Assembly (NCBI RefSeq): GCF_963931675.1
Contig: NZ_OZ007039.1
Coordinates: 2,517,806-2,581,805, forward strand
Direction of reading: 5' to 3'
From: an uncultured Alistipes sp.
Lineage (GTDB): Bacteria > Bacteroidota > Bacteroidia > Bacteroidales > Rikenellaceae
DNA: 64,000 nucleotides
Of the stretch, positions 41,293 through 51,557 are shown piece by piece; the stretch's first letter is position 1; every line of letters begins with the position of its first letter. The position numbers were made by a program, and so were the translations under genes. A model generated the notes under the pieces. It saw nothing but the letters and a program-made list of their open reading frames with translations. It was not told where the DNA came from and searched no databases.

Positions 41293-43875
41293 ATGCTTAC
41301 AGAAGAAGAAAAAAATGCCGGTTTGGTGGGGCGGATCATCCCCATCAATATCGAAGAGCAGATGAAGTCGGCCTACATCGACTACTCGATGTCGGTCATC
41401 GTCTCCCGGGCCCTGCCCGACGTGCGCGACGGTCTGAAACCCGTACACCGACGCATCCTCTACGATATGAGCGCGGAGCTCAACCTCTACTCCGACAAAC
41501 CTACCCGTAAGTCGGCCCGTATCGTCGGTGACGTGCTCGGTAAGTTCCACCCCCACGGCGATACTTCGGTCTACGACGCCATGGTCCGCCTGGCCCAGGA
41601 GTGGTCGATGCGCTACCCGCTCGTCGACGGGCAGGGTAACTTCGGCTCAATGGACGGCGACTCGCCCGCGGCCATGCGTTACACCGAGGCCCGCATGAAG
41701 AAGATCACCGACGAGGTGATGGCCGATATCGACAAGGAGACCGTCGACTGGACGCTCAACTTCGACGATACGATCCCCGAACCTACGGTCCTGCCGACCA
41801 AAATCCCGCTGCTGATCGTCAATGGCGCCAGCGGTATCGCCGTCGGTATGGCCACCAACATGGCCCCGCACAACCTGAGCGAAGTGGTCGATGCCTGCTG
41901 CGCCTATGTCGACAACCCCGAGATCTCGGGCGAGGAGCTGCTCCACTACGTCAAGGGCCCGGATTTCCCCACCGGAGGCCTCATCTACGGCTACGAGGGT
42001 GTGAAGGAGGCAATGCTGACGGGCCGCGGCCGCGTGATCATGCGCGCCAAGACCGAGATCGAGCATACGCCCAGCGGCCGCGAGTGCATCGTCGTCACGG
42101 AGATCCCCTACATGGTCAACAAGGCCGAGATGATCAAGAAGATCGCCGACCTGATCAACGAGAAGAAGATCGACGGCATCTCCTATATCAACGACGAATC
42201 GGACCGCAACGGCCTGCGGATCATCATCATCCTGAAACACGACGCCGTGGCGAGCGTGGTACTCAACACGCTGTTCAAGAATACGCCGCTGCAGACCTCG
42301 TTCGCCGTGAACAACATCGCACTGGTCAATGGACGCCCGCAGTTGCTGTCGATGCGCGACCTGATCAAGCACTTCATCGACCACCGCCACGACGTGGTGG
42401 TTCGCCGCACGCGCTTCGACAAGCGCAAGGCCGAGGAGCGCCTGCACATCGTGCTCGGTCTGCTGATCGCCCAGGACAACATCGACGAGATCGTGCACAT
42501 CATCCGCTCGTCGCAGACCCCCGATGCCGCCAAGCAGACGATGATGGAGCGTTTCGATCTTACGGAGATTCAGGCTTCGGCCATCATCGAGATGCGCCTG
42601 CGGGCCCTGACCGGCCTGGAACGCGGCAAGCTCGTGGCCGAGCGTGACGAGCTGACGGCCCTGATCGCGCACCTTACGGAGGTGCTGGCCAGCGTGGCCA
42701 TGCAGATGCAGATCGTCAAGGACGAGCTGCTGGAGATCAAGGCGAAGTACGGCGACGAGCGCCGCACGGAGATCGTCTATGCTTCGGAGGAGTTCAATCC
42801 CGAGGATTTCTACGCCGACGACGACATGGTGATCACCATCTCGCACATGGGCTACATCAAGCGCACGCCGCTGGCCGAATACCGCACGCAGAACCGCGGC
42901 GGCGTGGGGGCCAAGGGCAGCGCCACGCGCGACGAGGATTTCATCGAGCATATCTACGTGGCCTCGATGCACAACACGATGCTCTTCTTCACGGAGAAGG
43001 GCCGCTGCTACTGGCTGAAGGTCTACGAAATTCCCGAAGGGACCCGTTCGTCGAAGGGCCGTGCGATCCAGAACGTCATCCAGATCGACCCCGACGACAA
43101 GGTCCGCGCCTATATCAACGTCAAGCGGCTCAATGATGAGGAGTATGTGAACAACAACTACATCATCATGTGTACGAAGGACGGCACGATCAAGAAGACG
43201 AAGCTCGAAGCCTACTCGCGGCCGCGTCAGAACGGCGTGAACGCCATCGTGATCCGCGAGGGCGACCAGCTGATCGAGGCCAAGCTGACGAGCGGACAGG
43301 CCGAGGTGATGATCGCCGCCCGCGAAGGCAAGGCCATCCGCTTCAACGAGAATACGGTCCGTCCGATCGGACGTGTCGGAGCCGGTGTGCGCGGCATCTC
43401 GATCGACGAGGGCGACGAGGTGGTGGGCATGATCTGCGTGGAGCCCGACTCGAAGCAGGATGTGCTGGTACTGAGCGAGAACGGCTACGGCAAGCGCACC
43501 GATCTGGACGAGTACCGCATCACGAACCGCGGCGGAAAGGGCGTCAAGACGATCAACATCACGGAGAAGACCGGCAAGCTGATCTCGATCCAGGCCGTAA
43601 CGGACGACAACGACCTGATGATCATCAACCGCTCGGGCCTGACGATCCGCACCGCGGTGTCGCAGATCCGGCTCGCAGGGCGCGCCACGCAGGGCGTGCG
43701 GATCATCAACCTGCGCGAAGGCGATGCCATTGCTTCGGTGATGGCCGTCCCGGCCGCCGGTGAGGAGGAATCCGCGGCCGTCGAGGGTGCCGAGGATGCC
43801 GAAGCGGGCGGGAACTCCGTAAATGCGGAGTCGGCAACCCCGGCTCCCGGGACCGACAGCCCCGCGGAGGAATAG
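41293..43875 (+). CDS. gyrA: DNA gyrase subunit A
   Basis: 860 aa. Breakage-reunion domain with [10 protein letters not shown] (Thr91 at the quinolone-determining Ser83 position of E. coli) and catalytic Tyr130 in AAMRYTEAR; coiled coil; C-terminal beta-pinwheel with repeated GVRGI/GVKTI-type blades, including the GyrA-box-like [10 protein letters not shown] (about 533) that separates gyrase from Topo IV. A short acidic, Ala-rich tail ends it. With GyrB (not in the window) it introduces negative supercoils using ATP. Confidence 0.95.
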   Translation: MLTEEEKNAGLVGRIIPINIEEQMKSAYIDYSMSVIVSRALPDVRDGLKPVHRRILYDMSAELNLYSDKPTRKSARIVGDVLGKFHPHGDTSVYDAMVRLAQEWSMRYPLVDGQGNFGSMDGDSPAAMRYTEARMKKITDEVMADIDKETVDWTLNFDDTIPEPTVLPTKIPLLIVNGASGIAVGMATNMAPHNLSEVVDACCAYVDNPEISGEELLHYVKGPDFPTGGLIYGYEGVKEAMLTGRGRVIMRAKTEIEHTPSGRECIVVTEIPYMVNKAEMIKKIADLINEKKIDGISYINDESDRNGLRIIIILKHDAVASVVLNTLFKNTPLQTSFAVNNIALVNGRPQLLSMRDLIKHFIDHRHDVVVRRTRFDKRKAEERLHIVLGLLIAQDNIDEIVHIIRSSQTPDAAKQTMMERFDLTEIQASAIIEMRLRALTGLERGKLVAERDELTALIAHLTEVLASVAMQMQIVKDELLEIKAKYGDERRTEIVYASEEFNPEDFYADDDMVITISHMGYIKRTPLAEYRTQNRGGVGAKGSATRDEDFIEHIYVASMHNTMLFFTEKGRCYWLKVYEIPEGTRSSKGRAIQNVIQIDPDDKVRAYINVKRLNDEEYVNNNYIIMCTKDGTIKKTKLEAYSRPRQNGVNAIVIREGDQLIEAKLTSGQAEVMIAAREGKAIRFNENTVRPIGRVGAGVRGISIDEGDEVVGMICVEPDSKQDVLVLSENGYGKRTDLDEYRITNRGGKGVKTINITEKTGKLISIQAVTDDNDLMIINRSGLTIRTAVSQIRLAGRATQGVRIINLREGDAIASVMAVPAAGEEESAAVEGAEDAEAGGNSVNAESATPAPGTDSPAEE

Positions 43876-43921
43876 ACAACAAACAGGGAAACAACCGAAA
43901 AACTTTTAAATTCAAGTTCGT

Positions 43922-45268
43922 ATGAAAAAGACGATTTTGACGGCTCTCGCGGCGCTGCTCGTGGCAGTTCCCGCCGTGCAGGCCCAGAAGGTGAACAAGG
44001 AGGCTCTCCTTGCCAAGATCGAGAAGAGCGATGCCGACATCGCCAACGAAAAGAAGGCTGCGAAGGCCGCAACGTGGATCAACCGCGGCAAGGCATTCTA
44101 TGAGGTGGCTGCCGAACCGACGAAGAGCCTCTTCGTCAACATGGAGTCCACGATGCTCAAACTGACGGTCGGTGAGCCGAAGTCGACCTCGCAGGAGACG
44201 CTCAACGGCGTACAGTACACGGCATGGGTCTATCCCTGGTTCACGGCCTACATCAAGGACAACAAGGTCGCCACGTGGAAGCAAACCAAATGGGTGATCA
44301 AGGATGCTCCGGAGAAGGCCATCGAGGCTTACAACAAGGCCTATGAACTCGATCCCAAGAGCGCCAGCAAGATCAAGGAGGGTCTGACGCAGATCAGCAA
44401 CTTCTGCTCGCAGGTCGGCAATGTCGGCATCGACTCGGGCGACTATGTGGAAGCTGCGAATGCCTATGCCACGGCTTACGAGGCTCAGTCGAGCCCGGCT
44501 TACGGCGAGGCCGATCCCGCACTGCTCTACTATGCGGGTTATCTGCTGACGGTCGACGGTTCGAACAATGCCGAGTCATTCGTCCGCGGCGGAAAGTATC
44601 TCCAGGAGGCTATCGCCAAGAACTACGCCGACGAGGAGGGCAACATCTACTACTACCTCTTCCACTGCTTCTACGGCCAGAAGGCTGCCGACAAGGAGAA
44701 CGTCATGAAGGCCAAGCAGGCCCTGCTGACCGGTATCGAGAAGTTCCCGAAAAACGAGCGGATTCTCGACGGCCTGATGCAGCTCTACACCTCGGAAGAG
44801 GGTGTCGGAGACCCCGCCGACCTCGTGGCACTGATCGACAAGGCCATTGCCGACAACCCGTCGAATGTCGACCTGTGGTTCGGCCGCGGCCGGATCTTCT
44901 ACGCCCTGAAGGATTACGACAAGAGCATCGAGTCGTTCGAGAAGGTCGTGGAGCTGAAGCCCGACCTCTTCGAGGGCAACTACTATCTGGGTGTCTTCTA
45001 CACGATCAAGGGTGATGAGCTCAACAAGGTGATGAACGAGAAGCAGTACAGCAGCCAGGCCGCTTACGATGACGATCTGAAGACTGTCAACGAGGTTTAT
45101 CTGGCTGCCGTGCCCTGGTTCGAGAAGGCCCACGAGATCAAACCCGAGGATGTCGATACGCTGGAGTTCCTCAAGTCGCTGTGCTTCCGTCTGCGCGACG
45201 AACCCGGCATCATGGACAAATACAACACCTACAACGCCCTCTACAAGCAGGCCAAGGGTATCGAATAG
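43922..45268 (+). CDS. Exported TPR protein
   Basis: 448 aa. Signal peptide (about 1-22) and several TPR repeats (about 108-145, 175-205, 255-290, 320-370, 395-440), for example AIEAYNKAYELDPKS and SIESFEKVVELKPD. Lys/Glu-rich; a periplasmic protein-protein scaffold of unknown partner. It lies 46 bp after gyrA; co-transcription is possible, and a terminator follows. Confidence 0.85.
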   Translation: MKKTILTALAALLVAVPAVQAQKVNKEALLAKIEKSDADIANEKKAAKAATWINRGKAFYEVAAEPTKSLFVNMESTMLKLTVGEPKSTSQETLNGVQYTAWVYPWFTAYIKDNKVATWKQTKWVIKDAPEKAIEAYNKAYELDPKSASKIKEGLTQISNFCSQVGNVGIDSGDYVEAANAYATAYEAQSSPAYGEADPALLYYAGYLLTVDGSNNAESFVRGGKYLQEAIAKNYADEEGNIYYYLFHCFYGQKAADKENVMKAKQALLTGIEKFPKNERILDGLMQLYTSEEGVGDPADLVALIDKAIADNPSNVDLWFGRGRIFYALKDYDKSIESFEKVVELKPDLFEGNYYLGVFYTIKGDELNKVMNEKQYSSQAAYDDDLKTVNEVYLAAVPWFEKAHEIKPEDVDTLEFLKSLCFRLRDEPGIMDKYNTYNALYKQAKGIE

Positions 45269-45290
45269 TCGGTTCGAAATCCAATGATAC

Positions 45291-45330
45291 GGGAAGCCCG
45301 GCTCCACTCTGTGGGGTCGGGCTCCCCTTT
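45291..45330 (+). terminator. Likely terminator after the TPR gene
   Basis: GGGAAGCCCG (45291-45300) pairs with CGGGCTCCC (45318-45326) around one bulge, followed by CTTTCTT. Confidence 0.65.
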
Positions 45331-45774
45331 CTTAACCGGGTTTAGGGGCTGCGGAACCTTACAAGGAGCCCGAAGCATTTACCCGCTTCCGGCGGTTGAA
45401 GCGAGGAACTGCTTTGGAAACTCTTCGCTGACACCTCCGCCTCTGAAACCGGGTTCTTAAACCGGCACCTTTTGGTGTCAAAAGGTGCCACCAAAACCAG
45501 CCGCAAGTTGCTTTTCGCGGGAATCTTCGGAACTCCTCGCTGAACGGGTGCAGTAAGATCAAGCCTTTAGCCTCCCGTTCCGGGCGCTCGGTTTTCCGAA
45601 GATTCTTTTTCCGCTCCAAGCAAAGTGCGGCGGCTGTCGACGCGGGTAAAGGTTTCCGATGGTAGAATCCGCTTCCAACGATCGGGAGCGCGGAATTGCT
45701 TCGGAAACGCTTCACAGATACCATCGCCCATAGAACCCCTTTCTTAAAGGGGCGCCCGGTTTCTTAAACCGGGG
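45331..45774. repeat. Intergenic repeat region between convergent genes
   Basis: About 440 bp without a gene. Two imperfect direct copies, 45380-45468 and 45664-45752, share CCGCTTCC, GGAA.TGCTT.GGAAAC.CTTC and TTCTTAAA blocks. Between them is a perfect 11-bp hairpin (45464-45474/45479-45489). The long minus-strand frame across it (45724-45359) is a by-product of the repeats. Confidence 0.55.
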
Positions 45775-46824
45775 TCAGCGGGCGATACGGCCGGTAATGG
45801 GACCGCGGGCCAGTTGTGCGGTGTCTTCGGCCGTGAACTGCCCGTAGTCGCCCGGCACGGTGTTTTTCAGGGCGCAGGCCGCCGTGCCGAAATCCAGCGC
45901 AAACTGCATCTCCCCGGCGTGCCGGGCCAATCCGTAGATCAACCCGCCGACAAAGGCGTCGCCTACACCGACGCAATCCACCACGCAGTCGATGTCGTAA
46001 ACCCGCGACGAATAGAGCCGGCCGCCGGTGTAGAGCGTTCCGGAAATCAGGTGGTGGTTGGCACTCAGCACGCTGCGCAACCCGAAGACGATGCCCCGGC
46101 AGTGCGGGAAACGCTCCGCCACCTGCCGCGAGGCCGTTTCGTATCCCGCCGTATCGGGCCGATAGGAGGCATCCCGGGCCTCGAATTTCGGGAGTTGCAA
46201 CCCGAGGATCCGTTCGTATTCGTCGTCCGTGCCGAAGAAGAAGTCGCACTGCGCCATGAGCGGCGGCAGGACTTCCTGCGGGGTTTTGCCGTATTTCCAG
46301 AGGTTTTTGCGGTAGTTGATGTCGCACGACACCACCAGTCCGGCAGCGCGGGCCGCGGCGATGGCTTCGGCGCACGCCTCGGCGGCCGAAGCACTGACGG
46401 CGGCCGAGATCCCCGACCAGTGGAACCACGCGGCATCACGGAAAATCGGTGCCCAGTCGATCATACCCGGGCGCAGCAGGTCGTACGACGACCCGGCCCG
46501 GTCGTAGACCACGTGCGACGAACGCATCGCCGCGGCCTCCTCCATGTAGTAGAGTCCGATCCGGTTGCCGCAGCGCAGCACATGTCCGGTCTCCACGCCG
46601 TAACTGCGCAGGTCGTCGAGGCACGCCTCGGCGATGCGGTTGTCGGGCAGGCAGGTGACGAATTCGCACCGCAGTCCGTAGTTGGCCAGGGCCACGGCAA
46701 CGTTGGCTTCGCTGCCTCCGTAGCTGGCCTGGAAGAGTTTCGTCTGGTTGAAACGCAGTCTGGAGGGCGGTGTGAGCCGCAGCATGATCTCCCCGAAGGT
46801 GACGATCTTTTTCTTCGTATCCAT
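45775..46824 (-). CDS. PfkB-family sugar kinase, 2-keto-3-deoxygluconate kinase-like
   Basis: 349 aa from ATG 46824; the frame continues upstream through the promoter. N-terminal VTFGEIMLRLTPP and YGGSEANVAVALA, and the C-terminal anion-hole/catalytic motif VGVGDAFVGG (Asp as general base), define a PfkB kinase close to KDG kinases. It resembles the second kinase gene at 49.8 kb. It would phosphorylate 2-keto-3-deoxygluconate or a related acid sugar. Minus strand, upstream of the hexuronate operon. Confidence 0.87.
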   Translation of the reverse strand: MDTKKKIVTFGEIMLRLTPPSRLRFNQTKLFQASYGGSEANVAVALANYGLRCEFVTCLPDNRIAEACLDDLRSYGVETGHVLRCGNRIGLYYMEEAAAMRSSHVVYDRAGSSYDLLRPGMIDWAPIFRDAAWFHWSGISAAVSASAAEACAEAIAAARAAGLVVSCDINYRKNLWKYGKTPQEVLPPLMAQCDFFFGTDDEYERILGLQLPKFEARDASYRPDTAGYETASRQVAERFPHCRGIVFGLRSVLSANHHLISGTLYTGGRLYSSRVYDIDCVVDCVGVGDAFVGGLIYGLARHAGEMQFALDFGTAACALKNTVPGDYGQFTAEDTAQLARGPITGRIAR

Positions 46825-46847
46825 GGTTTCTGGGTCGCTAAACAGAA

Positions 46848-46885
46848 CAAAGATAGTAAAAAAAGGAACCGATCGTTCCGGTTCC
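46848..46885 (-). promoter_or_regulatory. Promoter with inverted repeat, PfkB kinase gene
   Basis: TATCTTTG on the minus strand (46855-46848). At the -33 region, GGAACC (46865-46870) and GGTTCC (46880-46885) form an inverted repeat around GATCGTTCC. Fifteen bases here (46871-46885) recur with one mismatch at 48326-48340, upstream of uxaC. Confidence 0.55.
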
Positions 46886-46955
46886 GCTATTTTTCGAGGG
46901 CTTTTTCGGGCGCTTCCCCGTTTGTCGGAATGCTTGGCGGCGCGGAATGAAAATA

Positions 46956-46982
46956 CCCCCGACACGTTGCCGTGTCAGGGGC
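46956..46982 (-). terminator. Terminator of the DUF4861 gene
   Basis: GACACG/CGTGTC stem extended by C/G pairs with one bulge, loop TTGC, T-rich flanks on both strands. It starts about 55 bp after the stop at 47037. Confidence 0.75.
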
Positions 46983-47036
46983 TTTCTTTTGTTTCCGGGA
47001 GTCCCGTTCGGGGACCTCCGCGGCGTATATCCGGAC

Positions 47037-48161
47037 CTATTTGCGGACAGTGACCGTCAGCGGCCGGGTGGCGGCAGCCTGGGCGGCCGTGATCTCCTCG
47101 ACCCATTCGCCCATATTCTCCACGCCGCCCTGGCTCCAGCCCGAACCGGCATAGTAGGTAAGCGTCTCGCCGGACTTCACGCTCTTGACCGCTACGGCGT
47201 GTCCCAGCGTGTCGGCGATCATTTCGCCGCCCGGGAGGATCACCCCGAGGTAGATGTCTCCGTCGCGGACGGGATCCTTCGTATCCGAAGTCGCCTCGCA
47301 CATGCCCATCCAGTCGTCACCGTTCATGACCCGTTTCACGTCGTGGCGCACGAAGCCTGCGGCGATGGGCAGTTCGGTGAAGTCACCCTCGTAGAGGTTG
47401 TCCATGCGGTTGAAGCGCTGGTTGGCATCGAGCGAGATGGTCTTCACGAGCGACACCTGCGTGCCGTTTACGTCGAACGGGGCGTAGGTCAACTCGACGG
47501 TCGTGCGGATCGGGCCGTTGTCGAGCGTGCGGGCCGTAGCGTAGTTGTGGTCCATGTACCAGAACTTGCCGTCGACGAAGGGCACCGAAGCGCCCGAACC
47601 GAGCGTCACGCCCACCTTGTAGCAGTCCATGCCGTCGCCGTAGTTGTGGTGGTAGTCACCCTTGGCATACCACTCGTCGATGACGAGTTTCTCGGTGCAC
47701 TTCACCCAGACGTCGATACCCGGCGTGACGAGCTTCTCGGGCGAGGTCTCCAGGGCCGGGCCGTAGAGGCGGTAGGCTACCTTGTTGTTCTCCCAGGCGT
47801 AGTCGTCGTAGCGTTCGGGAACCTGGCGTCCGAATGCCTCGGCGGGGTAGGCCTCGCGCGTGCCGGTGACGATCTGGAAGTGTTTGGTTTCGTTGGCGTC
47901 GGCGTCGGTCTGGAAGATCAGCGCCTGGGGTTCGGCCTCGCCGCGGTAGAGGACCTGCGAGGGGACCTGCTCCTTGTCGTCGTTGAGCACGACGACGTTC
48001 TCGGGCGTCACGCCCTGGAGTGCCGAAACCTCGGACCAGGCGATTTCGACAGTCTCGTCGTCGCGGTCGAGCTGCGTGGGGTTGGCGACTTCGACTTTCA
48101 AAGCCGGAGTGCAGGAGGCTGCCAGAATGGCGGCAAATCCTAAGAGTGTGTTTTTCATCAT
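47037..48161 (-). CDS. DUF4861 family lipoprotein
   Basis: 374 aa (second ATG at 48158). Signal peptide with Cys17 as likely lipidated residue (ILAASC), then an all-beta body. Proteins of this family sit near pectin, rhamnogalacturonan and hexuronate genes in Bacteroidota; whether they are enzymes is not established, though a role in handling uronate-containing sugars is likely. The divergent start next to uxaC fits joint control. Location probably outer-membrane-attached periplasm or surface. Confidence 0.75.
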   Translation of the reverse strand: MMKNTLLGFAAILAASCTPALKVEVANPTQLDRDDETVEIAWSEVSALQGVTPENVVVLNDDKEQVPSQVLYRGEAEPQALIFQTDADANETKHFQIVTGTREAYPAEAFGRQVPERYDDYAWENNKVAYRLYGPALETSPEKLVTPGIDVWVKCTEKLVIDEWYAKGDYHHNYGDGMDCYKVGVTLGSGASVPFVDGKFWYMDHNYATARTLDNGPIRTTVELTYAPFDVNGTQVSLVKTISLDANQRFNRMDNLYEGDFTELPIAAGFVRHDVKRVMNGDDWMGMCEATSDTKDPVRDGDIYLGVILPGGEMIADTLGHAVAVKSVKSGETLTYYAGSGWSQGGVENMGEWVEEITAAQAAATRPLTVTVRK

Positions 48162-48195
48162 ACGGAAACTGAAGTTTTTTCGATGTTTGGTTTGG

Positions 48196-48226
48196 CAAAT
48201 TTACGATTTTTCCGTATATTGGTCAA
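48196..48226 (-). promoter_or_regulatory. Promoter of the DUF4861 gene
   Basis: On the minus strand TTG (48226-48224), a 20-nt spacer and TAAATTTG (48203-48196). Confidence 0.7.
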
Positions 48227-48371
48227 CCAGAATGGCAAATATTCTATTTAATTTGGTGATTTTTCGTAGTATCTCTCGCGGAAAGTTACTAATTTTACAT
48301 GGTGAAAAGGGACGATTTTCTGGCAGATCGTTCCGATTCCATGAATGTTGGCCTAAATTTAAAACGATACA

Positions 48372-49784
48372 ATGAAAGCGTTCAACGACGAGAATTTCCT
48401 GTTGCAGACCGAGACTGCGCAGCGTCTTTACCACGAACATGCGGCCAAGCAGCCGATTATCGATTACCATTGCCATCTGATTCCGGAGTACGTGGCTTCG
48501 AACCACCGCTTCGAGAACCTTTCGAAGATCTGGCTTGAAGGCGACCACTACAAGTGGCGTGCGATGCGCACGAACGGCGTGGAGGAGCGTTACTGCACGG
48601 GCAAGGATACGACCGACTGGGAGAAGTTCGAGAAGTGGGCCGCGACGGTGCCCTATACGATGCGCAACCCGCTCTACCACTGGACGCACCTGGAACTGAA
48701 GACGGCCTTCGGGGTGACGAAGCTTCTCAATCCGTCGACGGCGCGTGAGATCTACGACCACTGTACGGCACTCTTGCAGCAGCCCGAGTATTATGCCCGG
48801 GGCCTGATGCAGCACTACAACGTCGAGGTGGTCTGCACGACGGACGACCCGGTCGATTCGCTCGAACACCACATCAAGGTGCGCGAGGACGGCTTTGCGG
48901 TGAAGATGCTCCCGACGTGGCGTCCCGACAAGGCGATGGCTGTCGAATCGGCCGCCGATTTTAGGGCCTACATCGAAAGACTCTCCGAGGTTTCGGGGGT
49001 CTCGATCTCGAAATTCGCCGACGTGATCGACGCCCTGCGCGTGCGGCACAGGTTCTTCGAGTCGGTGGGCTGCCGCCTCTCGGACCACGGCATCGAGGAG
49101 TTCTACGCCGAGGATTACACGCAGCCGGAGATCGACGCCATCTTTAATAAGGTGTACGGCGGGCATGAGCTCACGGCGGAGGAGATCCGCAAGTACAAGA
49201 CCGCGATGATGGTCGAGTTTGCCGTCATGGACCACGAAACGGGCTGGACGCAGCAGTTCCACTACGGTGCCATCCGCAACAACAACTCGCGGATGTTCGC
49301 GCAGCTGGGCCCCGATACGGGCTTCGACTCGATCGGGGACTTCACGGTGGGCAAGGCGATGTCGAAATTCTTCGACCTGCTCGACCGCGAGGACAAGCTC
49401 ACCCGCACGATCATCTACAACCTTAATCCGCGCGACAACGAGCTCGTCGCCACGATGCTCGGGAACTTCCAGGACGGCCGCTACGGCGCCGGGAAGATCC
49501 AGTTCGGTTCGGGGTGGTGGTTCCTCGATCAGAAGGACGGCATGGAGAAGCAGATGAACGCCCTCTCGACACTGGGTCTGCTGAGCCGCTTCGTGGGGAT
49601 GCTGACCGACTCGCGCTCGTTCCTCTCGTACCCGCGCCACGAGTATTTCCGCCGTACGCTGTGCAACCTCGTGGGCAACGACATCGAGCAGGGGCTGCTG
49701 CCCGCCTCGGAGATCGACTTCATCGGTCGCGAAATCATCGAGGGGATCTGCTACCGCAATGCGAAAAATTTCTTCAAATTCTAA
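48372..49784 (+). CDS. uxaC: Glucuronate/galacturonate isomerase
   Basis: 470 aa. Amidohydrolase-type barrel with the N-terminal YHCHL motif (His33, His35), WLEGDHYKWRAMR and other conserved uronate isomerase segments; length fits the family (about 470). It converts D-galacturonate to D-tagaturonate and D-glucuronate to D-fructuronate in the cytoplasm, the first step of the Ashwell pathway. It is the first gene of the plus-strand hexuronate operon; kdgK starts 20 bp downstream. Confidence 0.95.
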   Translation: MKAFNDENFLLQTETAQRLYHEHAAKQPIIDYHCHLIPEYVASNHRFENLSKIWLEGDHYKWRAMRTNGVEERYCTGKDTTDWEKFEKWAATVPYTMRNPLYHWTHLELKTAFGVTKLLNPSTAREIYDHCTALLQQPEYYARGLMQHYNVEVVCTTDDPVDSLEHHIKVREDGFAVKMLPTWRPDKAMAVESAADFRAYIERLSEVSGVSISKFADVIDALRVRHRFFESVGCRLSDHGIEEFYAEDYTQPEIDAIFNKVYGGHELTAEEIRKYKTAMMVEFAVMDHETGWTQQFHYGAIRNNNSRMFAQLGPDTGFDSIGDFTVGKAMSKFFDLLDREDKLTRTIIYNLNPRDNELVATMLGNFQDGRYGAGKIQFGSGWWFLDQKDGMEKQMNALSTLGLLSRFVGMLTDSRSFLSYPRHEYFRRTLCNLVGNDIEQGLLPASEIDFIGREIIEGICYRNAKNFFKF

Positions 49785-49804
49785 CCAATCCATAGGATAA
49801 CAAC

Positions 49805-50824
49805 ATGAAAATCGTAACTTTAGGAGAAATCATGCTGCGTCTTTCGACGCCGGGGAACACCCGTTTCGTACAATCCGATTCGTTCGACGTCGTGTACGGC
49901 GGCGGCGAGGCCAATGTGGCCGTCTCGTGCGCCAACTACGGCCACGATGCCTACTTCGTGACGAAACTCCCGAAGCATGAGATCGGACAGTCGGCCGTGA
50001 ATGCCCTGCGCAAGTACGGCGTGAAGACCGACTTTATCGCCCGCGGCGGAGACCGTGTCGGTATCTACTACCTGGAGACCGGTGCTTCGATGCGTCCTTC
50101 GAAGGTGATCTATGACCGCGCCCATTCGGCTATTGCCGAGGCCGACCCGCAGGATTTTGATTTCGATGCCATTATGGAGGGTGCCGACTGGTTCCACTGG
50201 TCGGGCATCACGCCGGCGATTTCGGACAAGGCTGCCGAGCTGACGAAGCTGGCCTGCGAGGCAGCAAAGCGTCACGGCGTCACGGTGTCGGTGGACTTGA
50301 ACTTCCGCAAGAAGCTCTGGACCAAGGAGAAGGCCCAGTCGATCATGAAGCCGCTGATGCAGTATGTCGACGTCTGCATCGGTAACGAGGAGGACGCCGA
50401 ATTGTGCCTGGGCTTCAAGCCCGACGCCGATGTCGAGGGGGGTGAGACCAATGCCGAGGGATACAAGGGCATCTTCCGCCAGATGGCCGCAGAGTTCGGG
50501 TTCAAGTATGTGATCTCGACGCTGCGCGAGTCCTTCTCGGCGACGCACAACGGCTGGAAAGCCATGATCTACAACGGCAAGGAGTTCTACGAGTCGAAGC
50601 GTTACGACATCAACCCGATCATCGACCGCGTGGGAGGCGGCGACTCCTTCTCGGGCGGCATCATCCACGGTCTGCTGACGAAGCCGACGCAGGGCGAGGC
50701 CCTGGAATTCGCCGTGGCAGCTTCGGCCCTGAAGCACACAATCAACGGCGACTTCAACCTCGTTTCTGCCGAGGAGGTCGAGTCGTTGGCCGGCGGCAAC
50801 GCCAGCGGCCGCGTACAGCGCTGA
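49805..50824 (+). CDS. kdgK: 2-keto-3-deoxygluconate kinase
   Basis: 339 aa PfkB kinase: VTLGEIMLRLS, YGGGEANVAVSCA, and catalytic RVGGGDSFSGG near residue 280. It phosphorylates 2-keto-3-deoxygluconate to KDPG with ATP. Placement between uxaC and the KDPG aldolase gene makes the substrate nearly certain. It is clearly related to the kinase encoded at 45775-46824. Confidence 0.93.
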   Translation: MKIVTLGEIMLRLSTPGNTRFVQSDSFDVVYGGGEANVAVSCANYGHDAYFVTKLPKHEIGQSAVNALRKYGVKTDFIARGGDRVGIYYLETGASMRPSKVIYDRAHSAIAEADPQDFDFDAIMEGADWFHWSGITPAISDKAAELTKLACEAAKRHGVTVSVDLNFRKKLWTKEKAQSIMKPLMQYVDVCIGNEEDAELCLGFKPDADVEGGETNAEGYKGIFRQMAAEFGFKYVISTLRESFSATHNGWKAMIYNGKEFYESKRYDINPIIDRVGGGDSFSGGIIHGLLTKPTQGEALEFAVAASALKHTINGDFNLVSAEEVESLAGGNASGRVQR

Positions 50825-50854
50825 TTGGACAGGTAATTAAAATGCAATAAGAAA

Positions 50855-51529
50855 ATGGCACGTTTTTCAAAAATGCAAGTCATGGAGGCCATCGGCAAAA
50901 CCGGTATGGTCCCCGTATTCTACCATTCGGACGCTGAAATCGCCAAGCAGGTCGTGAAGGCCTGCTATGATGGCGGTGTGCGGGCGTTCGAGTTTACGAA
51001 CCGCGGCGACTTCGCCTCGGAGGTCTTCATCGAGGTGATCAAGTTCGCCGCGAAGGAGTGCCCGGAGCTGGTGCTGGGCGTGGGTACGATCGTCGATGCC
51101 CCGACGGCCGCGATGTACATCCAGTACGGCGCGAACTTCGTCGTGGGGCCCTATCTGAACCCCGAGGTGGCCAAGGTCTGCAACCGCCACCTGGTGCCCT
51201 ATACGCCGGGCTGCGGTTCTGTGACGGAGATCGGCGAGGCCCAGGAGCTGGGTTGTGACCTGACGAAGGTCTTCCCGGCGGGCAACGTCGGCGGACCGTC
51301 GTTCGTCAAGAACGTCAAGGCTCCGCTGCCGTGGTCGAACATCATGGCCACGGGCGCCGTGGAACCCACCGAGGAGAACCTCACGGCGTGGTTCAAGGCC
51401 GGCGTCTACTGCGTGGGCATGGGCTCGCAGCTCTTCCCCAAAGAGGTGATTGCGGCGAAGGACTGGAAGGCCGTTACGGAAAAATGCCGCTTTGCACTGG
51501 ATGTCATTGCCGGTGTGAAAAACAAGTAA
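50855..51529 (+). CDS. eda: KDPG/KHG aldolase
   Basis: 224 aa. Class I aldolase with Glu46 (FEFTNR), Schiff-base Lys138 in LTKVFPA, and Thr166 in MATGAVEPT, matching the Glu45/Lys133/Thr161 set of the E. coli enzyme. It splits 2-keto-3-deoxy-6-phosphogluconate into pyruvate and glyceraldehyde 3-phosphate, the last step of the pathway. The usual VTLR after the first motif is replaced by FTNR, a variation of the subfamily. Confidence 0.93.
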   Translation: MARFSKMQVMEAIGKTGMVPVFYHSDAEIAKQVVKACYDGGVRAFEFTNRGDFASEVFIEVIKFAAKECPELVLGVGTIVDAPTAAMYIQYGANFVVGPYLNPEVAKVCNRHLVPYTPGCGSVTEIGEAQELGCDLTKVFPAGNVGGPSFVKNVKAPLPWSNIMATGAVEPTEENLTAWFKAGVYCVGMGSQLFPKEVIAAKDWKAVTEKCRFALDVIAGVKNK

Positions 51530-51557
51530 GTAATCTCATCGACCTAAACCTTTTCAC

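Noticed and set aside
45359..45724. 121-codon minus-strand frame
   Set aside because: It lies inside the repeat region, has no domain, no promoter and no signal peptide; the reading frame follows the repeats.
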